Shown here in pieces: positions 10,200 to 23,217 of a stretch of DNA of 64,000 nt. This DNA comes from Paragonimus skrjabini miyazakii (lineage: Eukaryota; Platyhelminthes; Trematoda; Plagiorchiida; Troglotrematidae): NCBI GenBank assembly GCA_014338405.1, contig JTDE01002865.1, positions 1 to 64,000 of the forward strand, given 5' to 3'. A program made the translations under genes and the position numbers. Every line of letters starts with the position of its first letter. Position 1 is the first letter of the stretch. The notes beneath the pieces were generated by a model. That model was given only the letters and a program-made list of their open reading frames with translations, made no database searches and was not told the origin of the DNA.

Positions 10200-13100
10200 A
10201 AGTTGACCTGTATGTATGCCTATTTGAGGACATGATCGTTTAGTTTTCTCTTAGTTCATTTTTTCGAAGCAATTTGTGGCTGGTTGTTAAGCATGTATTC
10301 CTGTAGCCATAAACAAAAGTTTGATCCAGTTGGGCTCATATGCACTCCAACATAGATTATAGTAGACCTACGACCTTGAGATTTGGTAGGATAATAACAA
10401 AATTAGTAAGCTTGATCATAATTAATGAAAGTTTTTGATTGAATCATGGTCTGTTTGTGAAAATACGCAGTGAACTGTTTATGGTTTCTCAAAAGTCTGG
10501 TATAACTCAGTGTCGAATTTAGAATCTGTTAGCATGTGTTACCGACTTTCGCCCTGACAATTTTTTCTGTACTTTTCTACACGTTTTTCTATAGGTTGTG
10601 CAAATCTGCTTAGTAATCTCATCTCAAGCCTCTACAAACTACATTCTTTATATCGTGCATGCTTCGAAAACGTTATCTTGACACGTATTCCAGGCACGTC
10701 CTATAAGGTTCAAATCTTGGCTCTATGGTAGCCAGGAGTGTTGTTGAGAAACTGGTGAACCGTTATGGCTATGCGCATGGAATTGTTGTTACGTTGGAAA
10801 ACCACTTGAACTTATGGTAGATCTGAACTGATTCTCTGCATTGTTGGGAGCACCACCTTACAAATTATGTCCACATACGTGTCCTTCGTCATCGTCTCCC
10901 ATTAAATACAGTAGTCTCAATTCACCTTCACAAAATCTACCCCTATCTATGCGCCATTCTTGACTTCCATGTTGGTTGGATTGCACGTGATTGAACTACT
11001 TTCGTAGAGTATCACTAGGTCAGTTGAGACTCGTTGAAATTCAGTAACTGAAGCTCACTTTCACTTCACTTTTGCTTTTATATTCACTCATCAACTCAAA
11101 ACATTTTACTTTGTTCACTTTACATCTAACACGGCATGTTCGTGGGCCACATCCATGCAGGCCCACCTCTTAAATCTGTCTGTGTATCGTTTGCACTGGG
11201 ACGATTTTATATGTACAGTTGATGAAGTTCTAAGGAGTATGATGCTAAAATACGTTTGCCGCGTTACACAAAATGCACTACCCGATTTCATGAGTGATCC
11301 GCCGGGTCTCATTTAGTTGGATACACCACCTGTTTTTTTGTTGTTCAACTTCCTGATGATCTGAAACATGATTTGCTAATCTGTTCTTGCCATGCTAACT
11401 GATGCGAACAGTGATGCTCTACAAGTGAATTACTCATGATGGCTGTCACTCAGTTGTTCTAAAAATGTGATTACGTCAAACTTAGGTGACCATTACTCAT
11501 TTCAGTCAGTCACGATAAAATTTCAGCCGATTTTCTTAGCTTTGTCACGATTTATCAGACTAAAGAAGACAAAGTATAATTACATCAAACTTTTACGCAT
11601 CGGAAAACCGGCCATCTTTTGCATTTCCACAAAAAATTTACTGTTACTCGATTACAAAGTCTTAGTACTTGTTATAAAGCTAGCCACGCTTTATCGCTTC
11701 ATCAAATCTTAACGTCGCACGTCTGGTACAATTATGACAATTGACGTTAGACTGCTCATGCATCAAATTACACCAAACTTTTATTGGTGGCTGTACATAA
11801 AGGGTCCTGACATACATAAGTGTCAACCTACGATTTTAAGTATATCTTCATGTGGACGTTTCTCCTGATGTGTGTTTGACTACAAAAATATTTTGCTAGC
11901 TGGTTTATCCTCCACTCATTCTTTGTTCCATAATCACTGATTGTCAACCATCTTTAGAGCCGTGCACGTTGCTAGTGACATCCATGCCCGGATTATCTTG
12001 CCACAGTGAGCGAAACCGAAGACGTCTGCACACGTATGTTACAATAAACGACTGGTTTTGCACCACTGTATGTTCGGTGTAACACCGTAGAAATGGAACG
12101 GGTGAACCTTGTGAACAGAACGTAGGTGCACGGTCTAAGTAAGGACTGATGTGACGTTCTTATCTCTCGGATATGAAATGGAGAGGGCCTCTAATCTATT
12201 GCGTCAGTACTAAATGTTGACAGCCTGATACAAGTTGGTGTGTGTACTGGGCAGACTATGCCGAGTGGCCTAGAGAAATCGAGTTGACGAAATTGGATTG
12301 CGAATATAGAGGGCACATATTAATTGCAATGGCAAAAGTATGTCTGAATGAAATTGAACGACTAAAGAAAACAGAAATGACGAATGCTGGGTCACCCACA
12401 AATAAGTCTCATCTTCTGTTAATGCATGCAGTGCCTTTTTATGAACTGTTCATTGCGAATGCTTTGTGACTTCAGGAGTCACAGACAAGCGTAGTCACGC
12501 TCGTGGGTGCATTTTACACGGTTGTGTCGGTTTCGTTGACGGCGCGCACATTAAATCGCATACACGAATTTGTACTTGACACAATGGTACTGTGGCTCGA
12601 TTCACAATTCATCTTAACAATTTCGAGGGATATTCTTGGTATGGCTGATAAAAAAGGTTGGTAGCTATCTTGACATAAGCACATTGTAGCTTGCTCTGCC
12701 GATAACTTTCTTAAGCAGCTCCACCAGCTAGACATGCGACACCTTTGGTTGGCGGATGAGTCAAGATCTTAATAATCATTGACTATGCCACTGCCTTATA
12801 ACCTTGTTTTCCCCAACGATTGGTCTGGGCAAATAGTGCCCAATGTGATGAACGTTCAGCTCGCATACGAAGTACGTACCCCAGCCATCGTAGGTTACGT
12901 ATTTATCAGCTTGCCCTTTCGAATACGAACAATTAAATCAAATGTGTTGCGTATCACATACCGTTCTCACTGTATGTTATTTCGATATCACTTGTGTGTA
13001 TCTATACCAATTTTACATGGTTTGAAGCCAAGGAGTTTTTCTGTTATTGCGCTTCCAGGGTCAGAGTCTGCAGAGTTGTCCAAAGTAAGCCGTCGACGCT

Positions 13101-13700
13101 GATGCAGAGGGACAGAGTATGAGAATGGATATCTTGTACTAAAGTCTAAACACCATGCATGTGCTTGCATTACCAGACGTTCTGTCCGAATCACGTCAAT
13201 GGTCGCTCACTATATGCACATGAGATATGGCTGTGTTATCTAAAATTGGGATGTTTGTTCTGTCTTGGTCACATTTCTCCTCTACATCTCACTGTTATCC
13301 TCTAGCGACCATTGCCGGCGCGGTTAGACAGTCTAATAGCCTAAACCCTCGCACAATGTTTGGACTTTAGTGTGATCTATCCATTTCCGCTCTCTCCCTC
13401 ATCACGTTCAATCTGAACGACTCTAGAAATGTAGAAAAATATCAGGACAATCTCTTCAAGTTACCCCAAACTGACTTCGGCCATATGAAAATGATATTTA
13501 GACACGCAAAAGTGGCGTAGATACATCAAAGTATGATCATTTGCCTTGCCGGATTCATTTATACACTACCTAGTTTTACCGTTAACGGTTGGTTTGAGGA
13601 TCAGTTCATCTCTTCTTTATATTGTTGCCGTCTTTTGGGCATCCACACATTGTTTGCCCATAACGTTTTCGTATCCTGCACGACGTGTTTCTCTTTGTAC
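10200..13700. other. Intron 2 of the XPA-like gene, nothing else seen
   Basis: I find no convincing coding region or repeat here. Frames at 12242-12469 (+) and 12514-12735 (-) are open but resemble no known family and lack any second line of support. Confidence 0.45.
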
Positions 13701-13704
13701 ACAG

Positions 13705-13870
13705 TCAACCCAAAGGCTTGCATACGCTGATTACAAAGTCTACGGCCAAAGAACGTTATCTTCTCAGTGATATCGACCTGGATGTGCGTGAGCCGAAGTT
13801 ACGTTTTTTACTCAAACGAAATCCACACAATTCATCGTGGGGTGACATGCGACTCTATCTGGAAGCCCAG
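13705..13870 (+). CDS. XPA: XPA-like protein, exon 3 with the core DNA-binding region
   Basis: This exon encodes residues 154-209. Key segments are LITKSTAKERYLL, then D.REPKLRFLLKRNPH, then SSWGDMRLYLEAQ. They align nearly residue for residue with the human XPA DNA-binding subdomain, including the TK.EAK, REP, NPH and WGDMKLYL signatures. The acceptor is gtacacag|T at 13704/13705 and the donor CAG|GTACGT at 13870/13871. This is the most diagnostic exon of the gene. Confidence 0.93.
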
Positions 13871-14029
13871 GTACGTTTTTGCATTGCACGGGTTATACAT
13901 TTTCGATTTTCTTGAGAGGTCTACGTGATATTTGCTACAACCACTAAGGATTAAGTCTGAGCTCTGTCGCACTGAATATTCTAGCCACCGCGATATTTAA
14001 TGAATCTTCTCCGCCTCAAGGGACGTTAA

Positions 14030-14578
14030 TCACGTGTGAGCAGACTTGTTTTCGATGTCGTTATCTGTGATAAGTTCGGTCATCATTATCGGGCGATAGC
14101 TCGGGTTGCCGTCGTTCATGCCAGTAATCTCAAAGCAGCAGGATATTAAGTAAACAGATGCGCGAAAAAGAATAAAGGAAAACGAAAGGTCAACAACCTT
14201 GCGGATACGGACTCGCAATTGACTGCGACACATTGTCATGTTAAATAGTGCTCCCAACCAGCCATGTCGACGATTTTGAACTCCCAAACCGGGTAGGTAG
14301 CACCTACCAATCTTACTCAGTGTGGATTTCAAGGCTTTCATAATCCTGCCAGCCGTCAACAGCTACACTGAACACTGTGCGACGCGGCAGTCCGCTGGCG
14401 TACGGACTGCGTGGTACAGCTGATAAAGACTGCACTGTCGTTCCCTTGGCTGTCGGTCACGAACTTGCATAATTTCCGAACACATGCCGGTGCACTGTCG
14501 CGTTGCTTTCTTAGTCAGCTCATTTGATGCAAACTGACTGGTGCAAACAGTTTTGGTGTTCGTTGTCTTTTTGGGCAT
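14030..14578 (-). other. Minus-strand frame with a single internal stop, unidentified
   Basis: Two open stretches (14578-14363 and 14359-14030) lie in the same frame, separated by a stop at the end of the first and one further codon, giving about 180 near-continuous codons. The first half is basic and cysteine-containing, and the second has a hydrophobic segment near its middle. It lies in intron 3 of the XPA-like gene and resembles no family I know. It may be a repeat relic or chance. Confidence 0.15.
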
Positions 14579-15462
14579 TCATGAGGCGTGCCATTCCATC
14601 CACGAAGATAAGCGTTGACCATATCTGAGGAAGAGCATGCTCAATAGGTAGACCAAACCCTTACAAGCTACATACAGGCATACATTGAAGTGAATAGGAG
14701 TTTACAGAACTATGTCAGTTCCTTTTCCAATCACCAGCGGTCCTTGACACTGTTGTTAAGTACTACCATTTCCCATTGATGACATTTTGGAGATAGCACT
14801 GAGAAGTAATATTCTGGTAGCATCGATATTTTTCCCAAGCCTACTTTATAACCATAACGTCGCTCCGATGTGTGTCTGCTCACAGACAGCTCAGAACGCA
14901 GCAACCGGGTAAGCTAAATCAGTTCGTTCGTATGAAACGTGTTTTTGAATAAGGCAATGAGAAGACGTAAATCATGTGATGTTCTCCGGAGTAACATTTC
15001 GTACATTCTGATCATACATGGACATGTAACTAATCTTAAACATTAAAACAGGGTTCCGTAGGGCGGAAATAATGGCTTAAGGGATTAGACAGACAGACAC
15101 GGAAATGAAGATTAAACAAATGAGGATGCTGACTACCAAGGCAGCCGCAGCGTCAACACAAATTGTTTCTGATAGCCAAGGCCTCAGCAAACTGGAGGAT
15201 ACGTTTCCGGTGACTTCGAAAAATCACAGAGAATGCGTCACAAACCTTGACTCTGTGTCATGTTTGGATTAGATGTTTCGCTATTGATGATGCCGGGTGC
15301 CGTCCGTTGGCCTCTGTGCACGCGCCTGGCGTTTCTAGTTGTGTTTCCAACCATTTGGGAACATGCTCCTTGATACGAGAAGCCAGCTGACGATTTGTCC
15401 TCCCTATGTAGCTCATACTGCAGCTACATAAATATTTGTATAAGCAATCGGATGTGACAGAT

Positions 15463-15762
15463 NNNNNNNNNNNNNNNNNNNNNNNNNNNNNNNNNNNNNN
15501 NNNNNNNNNNNNNNNNNNNNNNNNNNNNNNNNNNNNNNNNNNNNNNNNNNNNNNNNNNNNNNNNNNNNNNNNNNNNNNNNNNNNNNNNNNNNNNNNNNNN
15601 NNNNNNNNNNNNNNNNNNNNNNNNNNNNNNNNNNNNNNNNNNNNNNNNNNNNNNNNNNNNNNNNNNNNNNNNNNNNNNNNNNNNNNNNNNNNNNNNNNNN
15701 NNNNNNNNNNNNNNNNNNNNNNNNNNNNNNNNNNNNNNNNNNNNNNNNNNNNNNNNNNNNNN
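15463..15762. other. Assembly gap (300 N)
   Basis: There is a run of 300 ambiguous bases inside the Penelope-like element, between the reverse-transcriptase and endonuclease parts. A round 300 may be a placeholder, so the true distance is unknown. Confidence 0.99.
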
Positions 15763-15990
15763 ATATTCCTGACAGTGTTGGAATAATCACACCTTCAATT
15801 TGGTCATTCATTCTATTTCGGCCGCCACGTCTCGCCCGTTGGTCCGATCCGGTCGAGCGATGACTCATCCGGTAACCCACGCCGTTCTCCATCCGCTCAC
15901 CGTGGGTGTTTGAACGCACCTCCTCCCTGCGTTGGGGTATTCTGCCGAGAGCTGGAATGCTCGCACTTCCTGCCTGACAATCCCCCACAG
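15763..15990. other. Sequence that interrupts the Penelope-like element
   Basis: On the minus strand the Penelope reading continues to about 15990 (SYNAVKLCIILWG) and resumes only beyond the gap at about 15460. The sequence between shows no similarity to the expected linker. Its minus frame is open and arginine-rich (GERMENGVGYRM, RRGGRNRMNDQ) but unidentified. It may be part of a second inserted repeat whose remainder lies in the gap. Confidence 0.4.
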
Positions 15991-17214
15991 TATTATACAT
16001 AGTTTTACAGCGTTATAAGATCTAGATACAGCGGCTGTTAGACGTCTTTTTGTCATTGTTGACCAACCGTCCCCTAGAAACGGGAGTTCTAAGTATACCG
16101 TCTTCTTTGGTACTGTTGTTTCTTGTATCCTTGGGTTGATGACACTGCTATATTTCTTGATAAATTGCGAGGAGTACCCGTTGACCAACAACGTATCTCT
16201 GAGTGTGCTTAATTCTTTTGGCAGATTATCATCTGTACGTAGCCTCCGTGCTCTGTGAAAAAGCGTTCGAACAAGACTTCTCTTATATTGCACTGGACAG
16301 AAACTTTAAAAATGTATATAATGTCCTGTCCAAGTAGGCTTTCTGTAAATAGATCTTCCTATTGTACCATCTGGTCTTCGGATAATTAGAATGTCCAAGA
16401 ATGGAAGGTAGTTGTTTACTTCGCTTTATCTAGTTAGCTTGAGGTTAGGATGTGCTTGATTCAAGTCCGAAAATACTGCGTCCAAATCACTTGAATTATC
16501 AAAAATAGCCAGGATGTCGTCTACTTAGCGCTTGTACAGTATTGGCTTTGACAAACTTTCACCTAGTGCAGATTCTACCTTAGCCATAAAGAAATCACCT
16601 AGGAGTGGACCAAGTGGACTGCCCATTGCAACACCGCCCATTTGCCGGAACGTAAACGTCTGGAAGTTGAATCTTACATTATGTATGCACAGGAGTAATA
16701 ATGATTTCAGTTCGGATACTGGAATAGGAAAAGGAGCATTGCTCCTTAGAATAAAACTACAAATGCTATCAACCGTTTCATGCAACGGAATGTTAGTGAA
16801 AAGGGACGTCACATCGAATGAGCACATCAGTTTGTTCGAAACATCCAAACCGTCTACACAATTTACAAGTTCAAAACTGTCTTTCAGACTGTACTTACTG
16901 AAACGTTTTCTGACCGGTTCAAGCAGATCAGCTAGCCAACCGGCTAACTTGTGCTGCGGTGCGTTGCACATTGACATAATGGGCCGAAGTGGGACATTGG
17001 GCTTGTGAGTTTTGGGCAATCCATACATATGCGGCGTTCTTGTGCCTATTGGCTTCAACAACTTGCATTGGTCTGCAGAAATTACGCCATTTGTCCTCAG
17101 CTTTTCTAACCTGTAGGTGATTTCCTTTTCCAATCCTTGAATGTTGTCTGGAGTTTTGTTCTATAAAGCTGATTGACAAGACCTGTGCCCACGCTCGTTC
17201 CTGATAGTGGCGTG

Positions 17215-17435
17215 CTAGAGCCAGCGAATAAATTTGTCTACTTGGGTGGTTACATTAAGCATCGACGGAGGTGTGAACAGACTAATTGGTAATTACATTT
17301 TGAAGACTAGGCCTTTACCACTGATGGTGAGGGAAGAAAGTATGTCTGGATGCAAATGTGGGTCTGCTTTTGCACGGGTGCGTTCTCTCCTAAAGTGTGA
17401 AAATTCACCGCGTTCGATGGTTATCGGTCCATGAT
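17215..17435 (+). pseudogene. Possible RTE-like reverse transcriptase C-terminal fragment
   Basis: One frame reads KFVYLGGYI and a neighbouring one SIDGGVNRLIGNYILKTRPLP. This pattern resembles the FxYLGS.I...GG....I..RI.KA..A block downstream of the palm in RTE-type reverse transcriptases. It directly precedes the dispersed repeat at 17557. Frameshifts are needed and the similarity is short, so confidence is low. Confidence 0.35.
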
Positions 17436-17556
17436 AGTGACTGGTTAGGTTCGTTTTTAGTTGTATTCATGGTTGTGGTTGTATTGTGTGTGGGCTGAGA
17501 TACTGCCAGAACGCCCAGAATTAGACAGGAGAACGATTAGGGTTCTCAACCGAAGC

Positions 17557-17825
17557 CTTTGGCTCAAAAGCCCGTACCGCATGGCAGCGAGTGGGTAGCA
17601 GTGTACCAAAACTAGTACTTTTTCCTGAAAGATGTACCAACCTTTTTCCAACCCTCATTCTGGAGGACCAGGAGACTGTGATTTGTCAGACCTTGACCTG
17701 TTGGCCTGCCTGACATGAGTGACTCTGTCAGTGTGATCGTCACACTGTCCCGTTTAACCAAATAGGTAATCGGGATGCGCAAGCCTTCACACCACATCAA
17801 AGTCCAGTCTCATTTCGACGGTTCG
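17557..17825 (+). repeat. Dispersed repeat copy B
   Basis: This is a full counterpart of 1-255 in the same orientation, beginning ttggctcaaaagccc. The two copies differ by scattered substitutions and small gaps, so the duplication is old. It lies in intron 3 of the XPA-like gene. Confidence 0.75.
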
Positions 17826-19295
17826 TTTGCGGCGAATTCCTCGTGAGCAATGAACATATTAAACAAAGAATCTTTGAAAGTGGTGACGTGAACATTTACA
17901 TACTTAACGCAATCCTTGATCGCTTCTAACACGCTCGTCATGTATCACTGACGTAGACAGTATGCATAACGCAGTCTGGAATCTTTATCTGAATGAAAAG
18001 TGTAACTGCTAGGGCGTTCACCCTGTGACCATCCCAGGGCGCCTCCGTCGTGAGAAAGAAGAAAAAAACCACTTGACTCAGTCCTAACTTGCGGAACTGT
18101 TCAAATCGGTTGAGACTTTTTATACCACTATGCACATGTGCGATCCCCTAACTCTTTCTCATGATGTGGTGGGAATGTGTGGTCATGACGTGCCCTATAA
18201 GTACCTTGTACTTGTCACCCTAGCGGCACCCCGTTTTGTAACGGAACAAAGCTTCTTATTTTGAACGCGTCTTTTGGCTTGTCTTGGGAGCGAATACGGG
18301 AACAGTCGCGGTACTATTCGGGACCGAGATTTTCGTGTGAATTATTACCGGGACGAGAATCCGATTTTATCGAGCGCACCACTATACCGAGATCGAACCA
18401 GCGTACCGTTTAGGAGGGCTTACAACAGTAACACAGTGGCGAACCGATGAATCGACATCGACACATGAAAGAGGTGATATTGAGGCTTGCCTCCCTCTAT
18501 CTGACACTTCGTTCTGGTTGGGAGTCCAAACAATTACAATAGGTCGGTCAGAATTTCGATCGTAGAAAAGTTGTGCCTTAAGTGGAAGTGCACAGACGGG
18601 TGAGAACAGCGCCGTTAATATCGACTTAATTGATAGTAAGGGAGAATATGTCAGGTTTATATTTTTGTGTGGCTAAACGCAACACTAATGGAACATCGTT
18701 GGTATGCCTATCGTTAACCTGCAGCTTTCTGAGCAGTTGCGAGTCTAATGGATTCATCTGTCTGGTCAACTGATGAGCGGCTGCAGCGGCCAGTGGCATG
18801 ACTTCAATCGAATGGTCACCGAAAGTTGCGTAAAATGATAGCACAGAGAATTAGCGATTTGCTGGTGCCACTGCCGGTTGAATGTTTGCGGTTCTGGGAC
18901 CATGTATCTGTCATTTGGCTAACCAGCGTTGACTTGCTGGGCTACAAAGACCCTTTAGTCACATGCTCCCCGGTCTTACTTATTCAGGTTTACACTGAAG
19001 ACAAGGTTCATGAGTTGAACCGCAAGTGGTGCATGGTACGCTACGTGGTGGCGTTTGTGCACACTTGTCATTTAAATTCGGTCACTGTGGCAGGTGGGTG
19101 CCACAGACCGCTCTTATGACCACACTGATCAAGTGAAACCTCTTGAATGCATGAAAAACTGAGTTGGTTTGACTTAGTTTAACCACGCTTGCCTCATACG
19201 GTTCTGTTAACACAAATTTTACCATTGATTCTCCTCACGTTTCAGCGGATGTGCTTCTTTCATTGTCTCCGTACATTTCCTTATGCGCATTTCAG

Positions 19296-19413
19296 GTGGC
19301 CGAACGGGCTCTTTCTATATGGGGCACCGAAGATCAGCTGGAAGCCGAACGCACACGACGTGTGCAGCGCATTGAGACTGCTAAGCTAAAGCAGTACAAC
19401 AAAAAAATCAAAG
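19296..19413 (+). CDS. XPA: XPA-like protein, exon 4
   Basis: This exon encodes residues 210-248 plus one base. It starts VAERALSIWGTEDQLEAE and continues as a charged helix ending KLKQYNKKIK. It aligns with the human XPA segment after the DNA-binding core (the S.EVWGS.E.LEE region, then the basic E.M.QKKFDKK helix). The acceptor is gcatttcag|G at 19295/19296 and the donor AAG|GTACGTG at 19413/19414. It ends in phase 1, so the next exon must begin with two bases that complete a G.. codon. Confidence 0.88.
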
Positions 19414-19419
19414 GTACGT

Positions 19420-22400
19420 GATCATTATGAACTCATGTGAAACCATATTAAGCCTACTTCTACTTTTCCCAAATGTTCCAGAGTGACAGAAAATGATAAG
19501 GCACTGCTTCTCCTTAGACTGACCATCCGTAGGAACCATGGTGGACGCATAAAGGACACACCATTAATGTTACCTGTATTCCTGTTCTATGCAATGATCT
19601 CTCAGGGGAAGAACATTTGATGTGTCGTAAAGTATTTCATTGCACGTATAATGAGTAGCCAGTAAGTGTTTTTTGTTTAATGACTCTCCCTTTGTTCGTC
19701 GGAGATGAGTGTTCTTTTGCGGCGGGTCTTTGGTTCTTATTACTGCAAGTTGTCTGTTTCCTCGCTAATTATGATGTTAACAACATTATTTCTTTGGTGT
19801 CCTTCGGTGTTTTGGTTGCAGCGTGAAAGTGATAAGAAATGAAGAACTGTACGGTGATATCTATTAAAAGTTGTCTACTCGTGAACTGTGGGTCTTATTG
19901 GCTATAGCAGCAAGAACATATATTTATGGAAGCCCTTTAAATCGACTAATTCTTCGTCTACATTTCGCGGTTTGTCACTGATGCATACTTGTTTGACAGT
20001 CTTGCAGTCGGTACCCCCAAGTGAATCGTACACAGCTGAATACTAAAGTCCAGGTCATGTTCTCTTCTATCTTCTTCCAGCTCAAGTGAGGTGGGATGTG
20101 GGTCTATCCGAGACTTGAGAGAACAAAATCCTGGCTTGGACCGAACGTAGCACGGATTCATAGTGGGTTCGCTGAAGTTTTATGATTATGTACCCACCTT
20201 GGAGTGACCGTCATTCTTTCTGTTGACATGTGGCTACAAGTTACACGCGACTTGAAACTGTGACCCCCATGTTTAACGAACTTGACACCGGTATAAAAAT
20301 GGAACGTAATGACAAATCTGTGACAACATGTTTTACTAGTGACCGCTGCAGAAAGATCCGAATTGCCAAGGCTTTCGCTGTAGGGGTCATACCTTTCAGT
20401 ACCTGTTTTTTTATATATAGAATGGACGTCTAAAGTAGTCTTTCTAGTGAGAGAACACTTCAGTGTATATCAAGCGGACAAAAATAACTATGCATGAATC
20501 CACTATTGTCAGCATTCTTTCAGCAGATGGTTGTTTGGCCTACGGGTCGATTCTTGTTACCTTCATCACACCATTCAGCCGGACGCTGTGACGGCGTCAC
20601 TGATTGAAATTCAACTGCAAGTTGTCCGATAGAACTGGTGAAGATCCACTGACAGAGCTCCATCCGACAGCTGTTCCGAGAATCGTTGATCAACTCGTGA
20701 TTGACTGTAGTCTTTTTCACATCGATCGAGCATTGGAAATTCGTGCTATTAGCAATAAGTAACGAGGTGCAACAACTCATCACAACCGATATCGAGTTTT
20801 TTTATCTTTCATCAAGTGATTTGTGTCGTCTAAGTTACCTTACCCGAATAGTTTTATCCGAATTTTTGTTATGAACACAGCTACTCGGTGGAATTTAAAA
20901 ATAGCAATTGCATGGGATTACATTCCTGGAACAGACTTGGATAACCTCCCAAAACCCGCTGTAGATTGTCAGTGTGACTGCTTTTGCGGCGGTGGTGGCA
21001 TTGTAGCAGTGGGTGACGTTGATGTTTAACTACCACAGCCAAAAATGGGGGAAAACCCTAGTGTTAAATAAGTGTATGGACTTTATTCTTAACAACTCTG
21101 TCTCATTAATTGTGCTTGCCTAACAGACACGGCAGTTCCGTTCATATCTGATCTCGACTGGTTACCATCTCGCGTAACGTCTCCTGCCTGATACCGGATG
21201 GGTCACAGGAGCTTCGGCCAGAGAGACAAACACAACCTACAGTTTGTAGATTACTGGTGACTGTTTTCGTTCCTTTTTGCCCATTTGTCAGCTGATTACC
21301 TCATATTTTACGCCGGTGATCTGGAGAGGAGAGCTTTGCAAACAGTCATATTGTCTAACACCGGTGTCGTTTGATCTGTGTGCTTGAACATAAACGTCTG
21401 TGGTCAAACACCTTAATATGCCTGTTCACCTTCATTCCTAGTGACGACGCTTTGCAGTCTTGAGTTAAGTTTGCTCTAAATGTGGTGTTCAGTTGACGGT
21501 CAGTTTTCTCGCATTCCGGTTTTTCGAAATACTACCCCTCATGTATACATACTAGTCAACAACCGGAGGATTTTATTTACGGAGTTTAAGACTGACGTTA
21601 ATGTTACAGCCTTAGGACAAAGTGCAGCTTATTGAACTTGGTAGTACAGAAAATTTTTTCTAATAATATCTGTACTGTCGAACTTGTCAATCAACAGTAC
21701 ATTGTCGTCAGCGTAATTCAGGTCGGTTATTTTCCTATCGGGAAGAACATCTCGTCTACAATTAAGTTGTGCGCAATGAGAGTAATGAGTAGTCCGAACT
21801 GAAACTATTTCGAGTGTAGATCGTATTTTACCGTCTGACTCCCAACCGGAGCTGTTACTTCAGAATGGAACGTTGACAGTCGGTTCACCTACTTAGTCGG
21901 CATTCCCCTGTGTATAGGAGACTAGCAATACCTTCACGTTAGTCCTTATTAAGCATACAGTCCGAAAACGCATCTTGTTGTTTTTCTGGTGATAGTTGCT
22001 CGTTATCCCGCTTCACAACACGGTCTGCTTGTTGTTATTTGAACTAGTCAGATAGTGAGGTGGCTGTGATGCATCCCGCGATTGTCGTGTTATATGCGGA
22101 AAGTCTGATTCCCTAGGTTCAGCTGGAAACGTATCGTCCCTACACACCGACGTGGCGATGTATACAATGTGCGTTAAACGTGATTTATTGTATCGGCTGA
22201 TTTTCCCAGATCGGTTATCGTGGTGCAGATCGCTCTGGGAAACTTGGTATGTATAATCTCTCTTCAGAGAACAATTGTTGGGATTGTCATTGTTCTACAT
22301 ACCCACTCTTCGACATTGAAATATTTGTCCGTAATTCGACAGAACTCCAGAAATTTGATAGGGTATTATTCAGCAACGAACTTGGATAACCTGTGCTGAA

Positions 22401-22885
22401 CTATGCGTTCTGTTATAAGATTTATGTATAAACTTGTGACAGACGGATGACACCTCATTGGAGTTCACAGCCGTGCGTGCCTTCTCCTTCCATTTGTTCT
22501 GCCTGGCCATTCTCCCAACCCTGCATATCATTCATATCCCTATCACTCTGGCTTATTAATTCCAATCAGTACCACTTTTATCCAGTTCTGCAATTTGAGT
22601 CTTCTTTACTACTGTTGTCATTCGTGCTATCAAAGACAACTCCCAACACTAAATTGAGGTCAGCTAGCAAAGTTAGATACTTGTTACGAAAACTCAGTCA
22701 TATGACGGATCAGTAATGGTAATCCACTGCGGCCACCAACAACATTCCTTAAGTTTGGAAATCGCGGTATTCACAGGTGTTACAACGAACGATATAATAA
22801 GGCGCCAGCAGGAAACCTGAATGTACAAGGAAGTTGCTGCTTTCATGTTGAATTCCCTAGCCATAATTGGCTGCGAAAATATACT
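19420..22885. other. Intron 4 sequence without recognisable features
   Basis: Only short frames occur on both strands, none similar to known proteins. I see no repeat shared with other parts of the window. Confidence 0.4.
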
Positions 22886-22887
22886 GA

Positions 22888-23217
22888 TGTTATAACAGAA
22901 TGCTGTTGAACACGAACGCGAATAGCTGATACGAACGGGGAACGAATAACGTGAATAAAACCCCTACTGACTGGCCCGAAATACAGGAGGGAATAGAACA
23001 CGTACGAAGCAAACCTTGGATAGGCAATGTATGTAGGTACCAGACGCTTTAGGAATTTATCTGGTGCACTCTTGTATTTATAGGAATAAATGACCACTTA
23101 GACGTTGGAAAATGTATTTGAATCCCATGCTGATCTCTATCTCAGTAACAGCTCGAGATATCGGAATTCTGCTAGTGGACTCGTGTTCTTCGAGTCAAGT
23201 TTACCCTAACCTTAACA
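22888..23217 (-). mobile_element. Downstream (3') LTR of the gypsy element
   Basis: The borders are TG at 22888 and CA at 23217. On the minus strand a purine-rich tract (aagaggga, 23218-23225) immediately precedes the LTR start tgttaagg, as expected for a polypurine tract. The region 22888-23140 aligns with 27708-27975, about 4.8 kb away, at the other end of the coding region. Length is 330 bp. Confidence 0.75.

Larger units (their letters stand above)
15050..17180 (-). mobile_element. Penelope-like element (RT plus GIY-YIG endonuclease), broken
   Basis: Reading leftwards from about 17180, the minus strand encodes a Penelope-type reverse transcriptase. Blocks are PHMYGLPKTHKPNVPLRPI, then LMCSFDVTSLFTNIPL (motif A), then QMGGVAMGSPLGPLLGDFF (motif B), then a VDDILAIFDN block (motif C). 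The region downstream contains YKRSLVRTLFHRARR and LELPFLGD. After an unrelated insert and the assembly gap, 15440-15160 encodes the GIY-YIG endonuclease (YIGRTNRQLASRIKEHV...). The catalytic YVDD is broken by a stop in place of Tyr at 16525-16527, with another stop near 16424. It sits in intron 3 of the XPA-like gene, opposite in orientation to it. The downstream end near 15050 is approximate. Confidence 0.92.

Noticed and set aside
10705..10730. ggttcaaatcttgg resembling a tRNA T arm
   Set aside because: No matching acceptor stem, D arm or A box upstream.
12242..12735. Open frames on both strands (75 and 73 codons)
   Set aside because: No similarity to known families, no splice borders that fit, and they lie within a well-supported XPA intron.
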